43,979 nt of DNA, taken from NCBI GenBank assembly GCA_023392515.1, contig JAEVYX010000033.1, positions 1-43,979 of the forward strand. Reading direction: 5' to 3'. A program made the translations under genes and the position numbers. Position 1 is the first letter of the stretch; each line of letters starts with the position of its first letter. The DNA is from Bacillota bacterium (GTDB lineage Bacteria; Bacillota; Clostridia; Christensenellales; Aristaeellaceae). The notes under the pieces are model-generated. The model was given only the letters and a program-made list of their open reading frames with translations. It did not search any database and was not told the origin of the DNA. Shown here piece after piece: positions 16,100 to 24,367 of this stretch.

Positions 16100-16801
16100 T
16101 TGGCACTCCCTGTCCGTCACGAACTAAAATTTTTTATCAACGACATGCAGTATGCCGTGCTTTCCAATATACTGGACCAGGTTTTGGCCCGCGACCCCAA
16201 CGGTGACGAATACAATGAATACCACATCCGCTCCCTATATTTTGATACTGTGTTTGACAATGCAGAATTTGACAAGGTAGGCGGCGAGCGCAACCGGGAC
16301 AAATACCGCATTCGCATCTACAACATGTCCGACCGGTTGATCCGCATGGAATGCAAAAGCAAGGTTGGATCTTTGATTGCCAAACGCTCCGTGGCTATCC
16401 CGCGGGATCTTTGCGAGCAGCTTATGGCTGCGGATCCTTATGGGCTTGAACGTACGAAAAGCGGGCTTTTGCAGGATGTGTATCGAGAAATGACCATTCA
16501 TCTGCTGCGCCCGGCAGTGGTGGTGGATTATGTTCGGGAAGCCTATATCCACCCGGCGCAGGAGGTGCGCATCACCTTTGACAAGCAATTGCGCACCGGC
16601 ATGAAGAACTTTGATATTTTTAATCCCATGCTTCCCACCATTCCGCCCTTGGACAATGGGGAAACCATCCTGGAAGTTAAATACAATGAGTTTATGCCTC
16701 CCTACATCCGGGACATTTTGAACACCTACTGTCCTGATGCGCTTCGAAGCGCCATCTCCAAATATACACTATGCCGCAGGTTCGAGGAACTGGAGGCATA
16801 A
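16100..16801 (+). CDS. Polyphosphate polymerase (VTC) domain protein
   Basis: 233 residues starting at a TTG at 16100, with AAAGGAGGG 7 nt upstream. The VTC fold is a tunnel-shaped triphosphate-tunnel relative that in yeast Vtc4 makes polyphosphate from ATP. Family features are RHELKFFI at the N-terminus, SLYFDTVFD, DKYRIRIYN, the basic/acidic strand IRMECKSKVGSLIAKRS and the C-terminal ILEVKYNEFMP. There is no SPX domain and no membrane segment, so a membrane partner is expected, and the DUF4956 protein 54 bp upstream is the obvious candidate. Enzyme activity is inferred from the fold; some family members may have other nucleotide or metal functions. Confidence 0.85.
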   Translation: MALPVRHELKFFINDMQYAVLSNILDQVLARDPNGDEYNEYHIRSLYFDTVFDNAEFDKVGGERNRDKYRIRIYNMSDRLIRMECKSKVGSLIAKRSVAIPRDLCEQLMAADPYGLERTKSGLLQDVYREMTIHLLRPAVVVDYVREAYIHPAQEVRITFDKQLRTGMKNFDIFNPMLPTIPPLDNGETILEVKYNEFMPPYIRDILNTYCPDALRSAISKYTLCRRFEELEA

Positions 16802-16874
16802 GTGCTCATCGTTGAGTACCCTCAAGGGCTGGATAGCGTTACACAAGAAGAAGGAGCATAGAGGAGGCAGAGCA

Positions 16875-18404
16875 ATGGTCTATCTTTTGGGTATTGATCT
16901 TGGCACTTCCGGTACGAAAACTGTCCTGTTCGATCAAGCAGGGCGCCCTGCAAGCGCTCACACCGTGGAGTATCCCCTTTATCAGCCGCAAAACGGCTGG
17001 GCTGAGCAAAACCCGGAGGATTGGTGGCAGGCCGCAAAGGAAGGCATCCAAAAGGTGCTGGCCTCAAGCGGAATCTCCCCGAAGGACATTGCCGGAGTGG
17101 GCCTTTCCGGGCAGATGCACGGACTCACCATGCTGAACGAGGCGGGGGAGGTGCTACGCCCCGCCATTATCTGGTGTGACCAGCGCACCGGGACCCAATG
17201 TGCCGAAATGTCCCGCCGCATGGGAGATAAGGAAATCATTCGCATTACAGCCAACCCGCCCATGACGGGCTTTACTGCTGCCAAAATCCTGTGGGTCAAA
17301 CAAAACCAGCCGGATCTTTATAAAAAGTGCGCCCATATTTTGCTCCCGAAGGATTATCTGCGCTTCAAGCTCACCGGAGAATTCGCCACGGAAGTGTCCG
17401 ATGCATCCGGCATGCAGCTGATGGATGTGCCGGGCCGACGCTGGTCGCCTGATATGCTGTCCATGCTGGACATTTCCGAAAGCCTGCTGCCCAGCATGCA
17501 CGAATCGCCGGACTTGACCGGCGCCGTGCATGAAAAAGCCGCCCGGGAGACGGGTCTCTTGCGCGGTACGCCTGTGGTGGGCGGCGCGGGGGATAACGCC
17601 GCTGCGGCAGTGGGCACCGGCGTAGTCCGGGAAGGGCGCGCCTTTACCACGCTTGGTACCTCCGGCGTGGTGTATGCCCTTTCCAATAACGTTTCTATCG
17701 ACCCCATGGGCCGGGTTCATACCTTATGTGCCTCCGTCCCGGGCAAGTGGACGGTTATGAGCTGCACCCAGGCAGCCGGCCTTTCCCTGCGCTGGCTGCG
17801 CGACACCTGCTGTGCGCCCGAATCAGCGGAGGCGAAAAGCCGCAGCATCGACCCCTATCAGGTGATGGGGGAAGAAGCTGAAAAAATCGCTATCGGCGCT
17901 GAAAACCTGCTGTATCTGCCCTACCTGATGGGTGAGCGCTCCCCCCATCCGGATCCGGATTGCCGGGGCGTGTTCTTCGGTCTGAGCGCCATTCATGGCC
18001 GGGCTCATCTTACCCGCGCGGTCATGGAAGGGGTGGCCTATTCCCAGGCCGAGTGCGTGGATGTATTCCGGGAGATGAAGGTGCCCATCCGTGAAATGAT
18101 GGCCTGCGGCGGCGGCGCCCGCAGCACCCTGTGGCGGCAGATGCTGGCTGATCTGTACAATTGTCCGGTTTCCACACTGCATGCAGATGAAGGCCCTGCC
18201 TTGGGCGTTGCGATTCTGGCCGGTGTTGGCACAGGTGTGTACAAGAGTGTGGAAGCAGCCTGCGATGAAATTGTCAAGACTGAAAAGACATTGGATCCAA
18301 TCCCGCAGAATAACGAGGCCTATCAAGGGTATTACGCGCTGTACAAGAAGCTGTATCAGGTTTTGAAGCCGTCGTATAAAGAACTATCGAAATTGGGCAA
18401 ATAA
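16875..18404 (+). CDS. xylB: Xylulokinase
   Basis: 509 residues, a FGGY-family sugar kinase that phosphorylates D-xylulose to xylulose-5-phosphate. ATG 16875 follows GAGGAGG; the longer open frame upstream overlaps the VTC gene. The N-terminal ATP-binding motif is LLGIDLGTSGTK (Asp8), the xylulokinase segment is GLSGQMHGLTML, and the catalytic Asp lies in GGAGDNAAAAVG. The C-terminal domain has MACGGGARSTLWRQMLAD. No xylose isomerase lies beside it, but araA and rpiB are in the window. It is 73 bp after the VTC gene without a clear intervening terminator, so read-through is possible. Confidence 0.93.
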   Translation: MVYLLGIDLGTSGTKTVLFDQAGRPASAHTVEYPLYQPQNGWAEQNPEDWWQAAKEGIQKVLASSGISPKDIAGVGLSGQMHGLTMLNEAGEVLRPAIIWCDQRTGTQCAEMSRRMGDKEIIRITANPPMTGFTAAKILWVKQNQPDLYKKCAHILLPKDYLRFKLTGEFATEVSDASGMQLMDVPGRRWSPDMLSMLDISESLLPSMHESPDLTGAVHEKAARETGLLRGTPVVGGAGDNAAAAVGTGVVREGRAFTTLGTSGVVYALSNNVSIDPMGRVHTLCASVPGKWTVMSCTQAAGLSLRWLRDTCCAPESAEAKSRSIDPYQVMGEEAEKIAIGAENLLYLPYLMGERSPHPDPDCRGVFFGLSAIHGRAHLTRAVMEGVAYSQAECVDVFREMKVPIREMMACGGGARSTLWRQMLADLYNCPVSTLHADEGPALGVAILAGVGTGVYKSVEAACDEIVKTEKTLDPIPQNNEAYQGYYALYKKLYQVLKPSYKELSKLGK

Positions 18405-18458
18405 CGGGATTTGGAGCAGGCTCTTCCTCTGGGTTTGCTCTAGATGGGTTCCACGGAT

Positions 18459-18512
18459 AAAGAAAAACCCCGTCTGCCACGCATGTAGCGTGAGCAAACG
18501 GGGTTTTTCTTT
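18459..18512. terminator. Bidirectional terminator between xylB and the minus-strand small gene
   Basis: A 15-bp inverted repeat (18459-18473 with 18498-18512) has an A-run on one side and a T-run on the other (ACGGGGTTTTTCTTT and its complement), so it works in both directions for convergent genes. The loop contains a second small stem. Confidence 0.9.
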
Positions 18513-18517
18513 CCGGC

Positions 18518-18946
18518 TTACTTTTTCGGCCACTTGTTCAGGTAGGCATTTAGCTTGTGGATTTCCTCTTCCGTCAGGGAAACCATGAACTCCGTCTGAA
18601 TGGAAATAGGCTTGCTTTCCTCAAATTTCAATTCGCAGTCCATACCTACATTGCCGTCGAAATTATTCATGCAATGGCTGGGTATGTCATTGGCCACGGG
18701 TGTAACTGTAAGGCTGGCGGGAAAGGTGGTTTCCTTTGCATCAGCTTTTCCATCATATTGAAACACATAGGTAGCCTGCATGCCATCCTCCCAGTCAAGC
18801 GCAGGGAGCCTTATGGAAAATGTCCCTCCAATTTTGGGCGTGGCAGTGCAGTATGCCATGTCCAAGGGCTGATCCAGCAGGGGCTTTACCTCGTTAAACT
18901 GCATTCCGTCTTTCAATTCTTCGTTAATCTTGTTGTAGACCTTCAT
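18518..18946 (-). CDS. Hypothetical small soluble protein
   Basis: 142 residues. ATG 18946 follows GGGAGGG at good spacing and the gene ends against a strong terminator, so it is probably real. There is no signal peptide or membrane segment. The middle looks beta-rich (GGTFSIRLPALDWEDGM, then ATYVFQYDGK), and the C-terminus is a lysine-rich helix (LTEEEIHKLNAYLNKWPKK). I do not recognise the family. It is separated from the downstream repair pair on the same strand by about 160 bp with no gene. Confidence 0.7.
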   Translation of the reverse strand: MKVYNKINEELKDGMQFNEVKPLLDQPLDMAYCTATPKIGGTFSIRLPALDWEDGMQATYVFQYDGKADAKETTFPASLTVTPVANDIPSHCMNNFDGNVGMDCELKFEESKPISIQTEFMVSLTEEEIHKLNAYLNKWPKK

Positions 18947-19109
18947 GCTATTCCCTCCCTTGGTGATTTATTACGATTTCTATCCGCCGCAGCTGCTTGG
19001 TGTTTGCGGTGGATGCTAGTTCTGCTTGCTGCTTTCATCTTACCATATTTACAAAAAAATGAAACAAAAGTTTTTCAACTCACAAATTATTTTCTTGCAG
19101 TTTTTCATT

Positions 19110-19883
19110 CTATAATAGCTCTTTCATTTCAGTCATGTTCTCCCAGTATCGTTTGGGCATATGGGTCCGGCGGCAAACGGGGTTATACCGGTCTGCTATG
19201 GCAATAGTCTGGTAAAACCGCTTCCATAACGCCCTGTATTGCTCTTCAGCGGGGGAGGCATCCTGAAACTCCGCGTTCTCCACGGGAACAATCTGCGCCG
19301 TGTGATTTTGGTATAAAAGTGCGGCCCTGTGAGTCTTATCATAAATCATAAAATTTTCGCTGCTATACCGGCCTATGAAATGGTCCGCAATAAGGGGCAG
19401 CACAAAGTTTTTCGGGCTGATGACAGCCGCCAATACGCCGTCATTGTCGGAAAAACGAACAAAGCCCAATAGCAGGTGCCTTTCGCCCAAAAGATGGCGC
19501 TCCGCCTGGATGAGCGGTGCCACATCGGGGTGCGAAAGCATATCCAGTGCCGGTGTGCCCTTGGCGAAAGCCAGCAGCAAAAAGCGCAATATTGCCAGCT
19601 CCTTATTTTCAAGACAGCTTAAAAACACATTTTCACATAGCTCCAGCGCCCTTGCGCAAATTTTTTCGAAAATTGCGGTACGTACCTTTTGTGCTTTTTG
19701 CAGGTCGGTATCGATTCTGGTTTTGAAAAACAGGCTGACTTGGTTTTCTCCTTCCGACAGAACAGCAAAGGGAAGCTCTCTTTTCGTTATGCTTTCATGC
19801 ACGCAGCAATACAGCCCGGCAAGGCTGCCGTCGTACAGGTAGACGATATCCCGGGGTTCCGCTTTCAGTGCTGAATAAGGCAT
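19110..19883 (-). CDS. TIGR03915-type putative DNA repair protein (DUF4130)
   Basis: 257 residues, second gene of a pair whose start overlaps the radical-SAM gene by 19 bp. The N-terminal IVYLYDGSLAGLYCCVHESI and the central RHLLGERHLLLGFVRFSD and ADHFIGRYSSENFMIYD segments are diagnostic of the TIGR03915 family, which nearly always accompanies TIGR03916. Both are annotated as probable DNA metabolism or repair proteins; no reaction has been assigned as far as I know. The C-terminus (YRALWKRFYQTIAIADRYNP, then MPKRYWENMTE) is also typical. The LexA box before the first gene supports a role in the DNA-damage response. Confidence 0.9.
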   Translation of the reverse strand: MPYSALKAEPRDIVYLYDGSLAGLYCCVHESITKRELPFAVLSEGENQVSLFFKTRIDTDLQKAQKVRTAIFEKICARALELCENVFLSCLENKELAILRFLLLAFAKGTPALDMLSHPDVAPLIQAERHLLGERHLLLGFVRFSDNDGVLAAVISPKNFVLPLIADHFIGRYSSENFMIYDKTHRAALLYQNHTAQIVPVENAEFQDASPAEEQYRALWKRFYQTIAIADRYNPVCRRTHMPKRYWENMTEMKELL

Positions 19884-21184
19884 AGCGCCGCCTCCTGAAC
19901 CGCACTGCTTAAGGCTGCGGGATTTCCCCGGCCCGGCCCTTTCACAAGATCAAACAGCGTCAGCTGCTCCGTGCCAAAGCTGAAAGCTTTTGGGTCAATC
20001 AGCGCCTGCAGAATGGTTTCCCCTCCGGCATGCAGCCCGCAGGGACTGTCGCTGGTAAGAATGAAATATTGGGCGCGCTTTAAAACCACCCCTATTTTTT
20101 TTAAATCCGTCAGGGTGAGTTTGCCGCCCCGGCGGGCGATGACGATGCGTCTTGCGCTGGTGGGACCGATGCCCGGAACCCGTAGCAATTCGGATAGGGA
20201 GGCCTGATTCACGTCCACGGGAAAACGGTGCATGTTGTTCAGTGCCCAATTGCATTTGGGGTCCAGAAAGGGGTTGAAGTTGGGGGCATTGTCGCTTAGA
20301 ATTTCATCTGCAGAAAATTCATATTGACGCATCAAAAAATCGGCCTGATAAAGCCTATGCTCCCGCAAAAGGGGCGGTTTGGTGTTTAGCGACGGGAGCA
20401 GACTGTCGGATACCGCCGGGATATAGGCGGAGTAGAAGACTCTCTTCAATTTGTACCGGTCATACAGCCCCGATGCCAGTTTTAGAATATGATAGTCGCT
20501 TTCAGGGCTGGCCCCTACGATCATTTGCGTTGCCTGGCCTGCGGCGGCAAACCGGGGCGCGCTTTTATAGCGGACAATTTCATGGGTGTTTTCCGCAATG
20601 CCGCCTGCAATTTGTGCCATGGGGGCAAGAATTGCCTTTTTTGATTTGTTGGGGGCCAGCTTTTGCAGGCTCGATTCGCTGGGAAGCTCGATATTCACAC
20701 TCAGCCGGTCGGCCAATAGCCCCAGTCGGTACACCAAATTGCTGTTGCTGCCGGGGATGGTTTTGGCATGGATGTACCCCATAAAGCCGTGCTGATGGCG
20801 CAGAATTTCCAGAGCCTTTATCATCTGCTCCATGGTGTAATCGGGGTTTCGCATGACACCGCTGGATAAAAAAAGCCCTTCGATGTAATTGCGCCGATAA
20901 AACTGTATGGTTAAATCCGCCAGTTCCTGGGGGGTGAAGGCGGCCCTTTTAACATCGTTGCTTGATCGGTTGATGCAGTATTTGCAGTCGTACACGCAAT
21001 GATTGGTGTACAGTACCTTTAAAAGTGATACGCACCGCCCATCGGCGGAAAAGGTGTGGCAGCATCCGGCGGGCACGGTGCTGCCCAAGCCCTGCCCTCC
21101 GGAGCGGTTAGCGCCGGAGGAGGTACAGGCGGCGTCGTACTTGGCACTGTCGGCCAGAATGGTCAGCTTTTCCATTATATCCAT
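19865..21184 (-). CDS. TIGR03916-type radical SAM protein with helix-hairpin-helix domain, putative DNA repair/modification
   Basis: 439 residues. The radical-SAM 4Fe-4S motif CxxxCxxC is visible as CVYDCKYC (Cys63, 67, 70), preceded by LLKVLYTNH. Near residues 330-360 a helix-hairpin-helix motif appears as LLRVPGIGPTSARRIV, as in DNA-binding repair enzymes. The extra conserved Cys-rich N-terminus (AGCCHTF, DGRC) belongs to the family. The reaction is unknown. ATG 21184 follows AGGTGA at 7 nt. It is transcribed from a consensus promoter with an SOS box just after the -10, so it should be induced by DNA damage. The TIGR03915 partner is translationally coupled downstream. Confidence 0.92.
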   Translation of the reverse strand: MDIMEKLTILADSAKYDAACTSSGANRSGGQGLGSTVPAGCCHTFSADGRCVSLLKVLYTNHCVYDCKYCINRSSNDVKRAAFTPQELADLTIQFYRRNYIEGLFLSSGVMRNPDYTMEQMIKALEILRHQHGFMGYIHAKTIPGSNSNLVYRLGLLADRLSVNIELPSESSLQKLAPNKSKKAILAPMAQIAGGIAENTHEIVRYKSAPRFAAAGQATQMIVGASPESDYHILKLASGLYDRYKLKRVFYSAYIPAVSDSLLPSLNTKPPLLREHRLYQADFLMRQYEFSADEILSDNAPNFNPFLDPKCNWALNNMHRFPVDVNQASLSELLRVPGIGPTSARRIVIARRGGKLTLTDLKKIGVVLKRAQYFILTSDSPCGLHAGGETILQALIDPKAFSFGTEQLTLFDLVKGPGRGNPAALSSAVQEAALCLIQH

Positions 21185-21243
21185 GGTAATATCACCTGCA
21201 TTTCGAGAAATTGGGAGAGAATTTTCCTCTCAAGGAAATAAGA

Positions 21244-21255
21244 GAACAAACGTTC
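21244..21255. promoter_or_regulatory. LexA/DinR SOS box
   Basis: GAACAAACGTTC exactly matches the Gram-positive GAAC-N4-GTTC pattern. It starts 9 bp after the -10 box of the radical-SAM promoter, where bound LexA would block transcription. Confidence 0.85.
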
Positions 21256-21264
21256 TTATTACTT

Positions 21265-21293
21265 ATTATATAGAAGCAGGGTCCATTTGTAAA
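21265..21293 (-). promoter_or_regulatory. Promoter of the TIGR03916-TIGR03915 operon
   Basis: On the minus strand TTTACA (21288-21293) and TATAAT (21265-21270) are 17 bp apart. Confidence 0.8.
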
Positions 21294-21375
21294 GACAAGC
21301 CGTAAAGTTTTTGATTGCCGAAGGTGTATTTGTTTCCGCTGACTATGGAAGACTGTTATTGAAGGGCACAAATAG

Positions 21376-21401
21376 CTGATGGAAGAGAAACCTTCCATCA
21401 G
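21376..21401. other. Perfect hairpin downstream of the GH94 terminator
   Basis: A perfect 10-bp inverted repeat (CTGATGGAAG at 21376-21385, CTTCCATCAG at 21392-21401) with a 6-nt loop and no T-run. It could be a second stop or a transcript-end stabiliser for the GH94 gene. Confidence 0.5.
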
Positions 21402-21407
21402 TAAGCC

Positions 21408-21450
21408 CGTTCCAATATAAAACCGGCGGCTGTTTTGCAGCCGTCGGTTT
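21408..21450 (-). terminator. Terminator of the GH94 gene
   Basis: A 13-bp stem with one mismatch (21420-21432 with 21438-21450) is followed on the minus strand by TATATT within a run of T (CGGTTTTATATT). Confidence 0.75.
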
Positions 21451-21480
21451 GCTATGCGATTAAAACGACCCCTCTTCAAA

Positions 21481-23916
21481 TCATTCCATGATAGCTTTTA
21501 TATGAAATACCTTTCCGGTATCCTTGGTGGCAGGCAGCACGTTGCCGGAAAGCTCCATCCCGTCAAGCGTCAGATGAACCGGTTTTTTCTCACCGCCTGA
21601 TCTGTTTTCCACCTCGATCAGATAGGTGTTATCCCGCCAGCGCCGGGTGAGGGTAACTCGGCTTAAACTGGCGGGCAGACAGGGATCAATCATGAGGCCG
21701 TCATACTGGGGTTTTATGCCCAGTACCGCCTGGGATATGGCATAAAAGCACCAGGCCGCGGTGCCGGTAAGCCAGCTATTTTTCGCTTCTCCAAACCGGG
21801 CGGCGTAAGGGCCTGCAATGGTTTGGGCGTATACGTAGGGCTCCGTGCGGTGCAGTTTCTGGTCGGCGGTATAGGCGGGGCAGGTGAGCCGGTAGGCTTC
21901 AAAAGCGCGTCCACCATGGCCCAATACCGTTTCCGCAATGACAATCCAGGGGTTGTTATGGCAGAAGATAGATCCGTTTTCTTTGTACCCTTGGGGGTAG
22001 GAACTGATCTCGCCCAGTTCCGGGTGATATGTCGAATAGGGCGGATCGAGCAGGGCAATGCCGTGGGTGTTCATCAATCTTTCACGGACAGAATCAAGCG
22101 CTTTTTGGGCCAGACCGTTTTCCTTCCCAATTCCCGCCATCACGCAGAAACCCTGAGGCTCGATGAAGATCTGCCCCTCCTCGCAGGAGGCGCTGCCTAC
22201 CTTATCTCCATGGGCGTCATAGGCCCGCAAAAACCAGTTTCCGTCCCAGCCGTGTGCAAGGACGGCTTCCTGCATTTTTGCTTTTTTCTCAAGGGCGAAC
22301 CCGGCCTCCTCCGTCCAGCCATAACGGCGGCAGATCGCAGCATAATCGTCGGAAATAGCGACGAACATGCCGGCGATGAATACCGATTCGGCTACGCCGC
22401 TGTCATAATTTTGGCAGGTTTGAAAGCTTTCTCCCGGCTCTTTGGAAAAACAGTTCAGATTCAGACAGTCATTCCAGTCCGCCCGGCCGATGAGGGGCAG
22501 TCCGTGGGGGCCCAGGTTGGCTGCGGTAAACCGAAAGGAGCGGCGCAAATGCTCCATTAGGGGCTGGGCTTTGCTTTCGTCATTGTCAAAAGGCACAGAT
22601 TCATGTAGAAGCGAATAATCTCCAGTCTCCTTCAAATAGGCGGCTGCGCCGAAAATCAGCCACAGGGGATCGTCGTTAAAACCGCTGCCCACATCCAGAT
22701 TACCCCGCTTTGTCAGCGGCTGATACTGGTGGTAGGCGCTGCCGTCCTCCAGTTGGGTGGCGGCAATGTCCAGAATGCGCTCCCTGGCCCGCTTGGGGAT
22801 CAGGTGGACAAAGCCCAGCAGGTCCTGAGTGGAATCCCGGAACCCCATGCCCCGCCCGATGCCCGACTCAAAGTAGGAGGCGGAGCGGGACATGTTGAAA
22901 GTGACCATGCATTGATATTGGTTCCATATGTTTACCATCCGGTCCAGCTTGTCATCACTGCTGGCTACCTGATAGCTGGAAAGCAGTCCGTTCCAATAGG
23001 TCTGCAATTCCAAATAGGCTTTTTCAAACTGCGCATCCGTCTGAAAACTGCTTATAAGGGCATAGGCGGGCTCTTTATTGATGACGCCGGGGGAAATGAA
23101 TTTTTCCTTCTCCGGGTTTTCGCAATAGCCCAGCACGAATATGAAACTGGCCGTCTCCCCAGGTGCCAGTTCACGGCGCAGACAGTGAATACCCACGGGA
23201 GACCAACCGCTGGCAATGGAATTGCGGGGCGTATCCTCCAATACAGCCTGGGGCGCGTCAAAGCCGTTGTATAAACCAAAGAATGATTCCCGGTCAGTGT
23301 CAAACCCTGCTGTGGGGGCGTTAACGGCATAAACCGCATAATGGTTTCGCCGTTCCCGGTATTCGGTTTTATGATAGATGGCGCTTTTCTCCACCTCTAC
23401 TTCCCCGGTGGAATAGTTGCGCTGAAAATTTGCATTGTCATCATAAGCGTTCCATAGGCAAAACTCCACAAATCCGTACAGGCTAACAGACTTGCCTGTG
23501 CCGGACTGGTTGGTCAGAGTAACGCGAGTCACTTGTGCGGTATATCCACGGGGGACCAGGGAGGTTTGTACCACCTTCAGCCCGTTTTTCTCGGCGCTGA
23601 TTATGGTATACCCAAGCCCGTGGCGGCATTCATACTCATCCAAGGGCGTTTTGACCGGCATCCAGCCGGGTGTAAAGACAGTGTCGCCGTCCTTTACATA
23701 AAAATAATGGCCGCCCGCGTCTTGGGGAACGTTGTTATAGCGGTAACGGGTCAAGCGCAAAAGTCTGGCGTCCTTATAAAAGTTATACCCTCCGGAGGTG
23801 TTGGATATCAAAGAAAAAAAGTCCTCGCTCCCCAGATAGTTGATCCAGGGATAAGGTGTGTCCGGCCTAGTGATTACGTATTCCTTCCGGGCATCGTCAA
23901 AAAAACCATAGGTCAT
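21481..23916 (-). CDS. Cellobiose phosphorylase (GH94)
   Basis: 811 residues, the usual length for the family. It converts cellobiose and phosphate to glucose-1-phosphate and glucose in the cytoplasm. The N-terminus YGFFDDARKEYVITRPDTPY and WINYLGSEDFFSLISNT closely match known clostridial cellobiose phosphorylases. The catalytic loop GRADWNDCLNLN places an Asp at residue 483, the position of the general acid in the C. thermocellum enzyme as I recall it. ATG 23916 follows GGAGGTG; an ATG 21 bp upstream is less likely. It is divergent from the LacI-type regulator across three operator-like sites. Laminaribiose or other beta-glucoside specificity cannot be excluded. Confidence 0.9.
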   Translation of the reverse strand: MTYGFFDDARKEYVITRPDTPYPWINYLGSEDFFSLISNTSGGYNFYKDARLLRLTRYRYNNVPQDAGGHYFYVKDGDTVFTPGWMPVKTPLDEYECRHGLGYTIISAEKNGLKVVQTSLVPRGYTAQVTRVTLTNQSGTGKSVSLYGFVEFCLWNAYDDNANFQRNYSTGEVEVEKSAIYHKTEYRERRNHYAVYAVNAPTAGFDTDRESFFGLYNGFDAPQAVLEDTPRNSIASGWSPVGIHCLRRELAPGETASFIFVLGYCENPEKEKFISPGVINKEPAYALISSFQTDAQFEKAYLELQTYWNGLLSSYQVASSDDKLDRMVNIWNQYQCMVTFNMSRSASYFESGIGRGMGFRDSTQDLLGFVHLIPKRARERILDIAATQLEDGSAYHQYQPLTKRGNLDVGSGFNDDPLWLIFGAAAYLKETGDYSLLHESVPFDNDESKAQPLMEHLRRSFRFTAANLGPHGLPLIGRADWNDCLNLNCFSKEPGESFQTCQNYDSGVAESVFIAGMFVAISDDYAAICRRYGWTEEAGFALEKKAKMQEAVLAHGWDGNWFLRAYDAHGDKVGSASCEEGQIFIEPQGFCVMAGIGKENGLAQKALDSVRERLMNTHGIALLDPPYSTYHPELGEISSYPQGYKENGSIFCHNNPWIVIAETVLGHGGRAFEAYRLTCPAYTADQKLHRTEPYVYAQTIAGPYAARFGEAKNSWLTGTAAWCFYAISQAVLGIKPQYDGLMIDPCLPASLSRVTLTRRWRDNTYLIEVENRSGGEKKPVHLTLDGMELSGNVLPATKDTGKVFHIKAIME

Positions 23917-23950
23917 GGCAAGGGCACCTCCACACATAAAAGGGTTACAT

Positions 23951-23966
23951 TACGAAAACGGTTTAG
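23951..23966. promoter_or_regulatory. LacI-family operator-like site A
   Basis: TACGAAAACGGTTTAG differs from site C by one base and lies about 35 bp before the GH94 start. Confidence 0.6.
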
Positions 23967-24090
23967 ATAATTGTTCCTGTACAGGGCGAGCACATATATG
24001 TATCATAACGCCAAAATCAAACGAACACAAGGGGTCGCGCGATAATTATTTCTTTTTTTCGGGCTGAAGCTAGAGAAAGGCTGGCAAATA

Positions 24091-24106
24091 TCGAAAACGT
24101 ATTCGA
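24091..24106. promoter_or_regulatory. LacI-family operator-like site B
   Basis: TCGAAAACGTATTCGA is a near-perfect palindrome around a central CG sharing CGAAAACG with sites A and C. It lies mid-way in the divergent intergenic region, 140 bp from site A. The rest of 23917-24367 is AT-rich, and I see no gene in it. Confidence 0.6.
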
Positions 24107-24250
24107 AAAAGGGCGTGAAAATGGAGAATATGGCCAAATTGCGGGAGATATAGTGTTTTGCATGTCTTTTCTATACAAAACATATAATGGTAGGATTGTT
24201 TTATTTGGCAAATATTCTCCCAATAGGCAACAAAATTTTCAAAAGGGGTA

Positions 24251-24279
24251 TTGCCAAACGGGTTAAGTTGGCGTATACT
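24251..24279 (+). promoter_or_regulatory. Promoter of the LacI regulator and sugar-uptake genes
   Basis: TTGCCA (24251-24256) and TATACT (24274-24279) with 17-bp spacing. Operator site C begins 6 bp later, at the expected transcription start. Confidence 0.7.
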
Positions 24280-24284
24280 TGCAC

Positions 24285-24300
24285 TACGAAAACGTTTTAG
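24285..24300. promoter_or_regulatory. LacI-family operator-like site C
   Basis: TACGAAAACGTTTTAG contains the 10-bp palindrome AAAACGTTTT. At the start point of the regulator promoter it would give autorepression. Confidence 0.7.
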
Positions 24301-24367
24301 TCAAGTTTCAAAGAACGAATGCACCAATCACTTTGGTGAATGAACCCATGAAAAAGGCGGCGCAAAG

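Noticed and set aside
23951..24300. Catabolite-responsive (cre) elements in the GH94/LacI intergenic region
   Set aside because: The sites share CGAAAACG but not the TGNAANCG...CA pattern of cre, so a dedicated LacI-type operator fits better.
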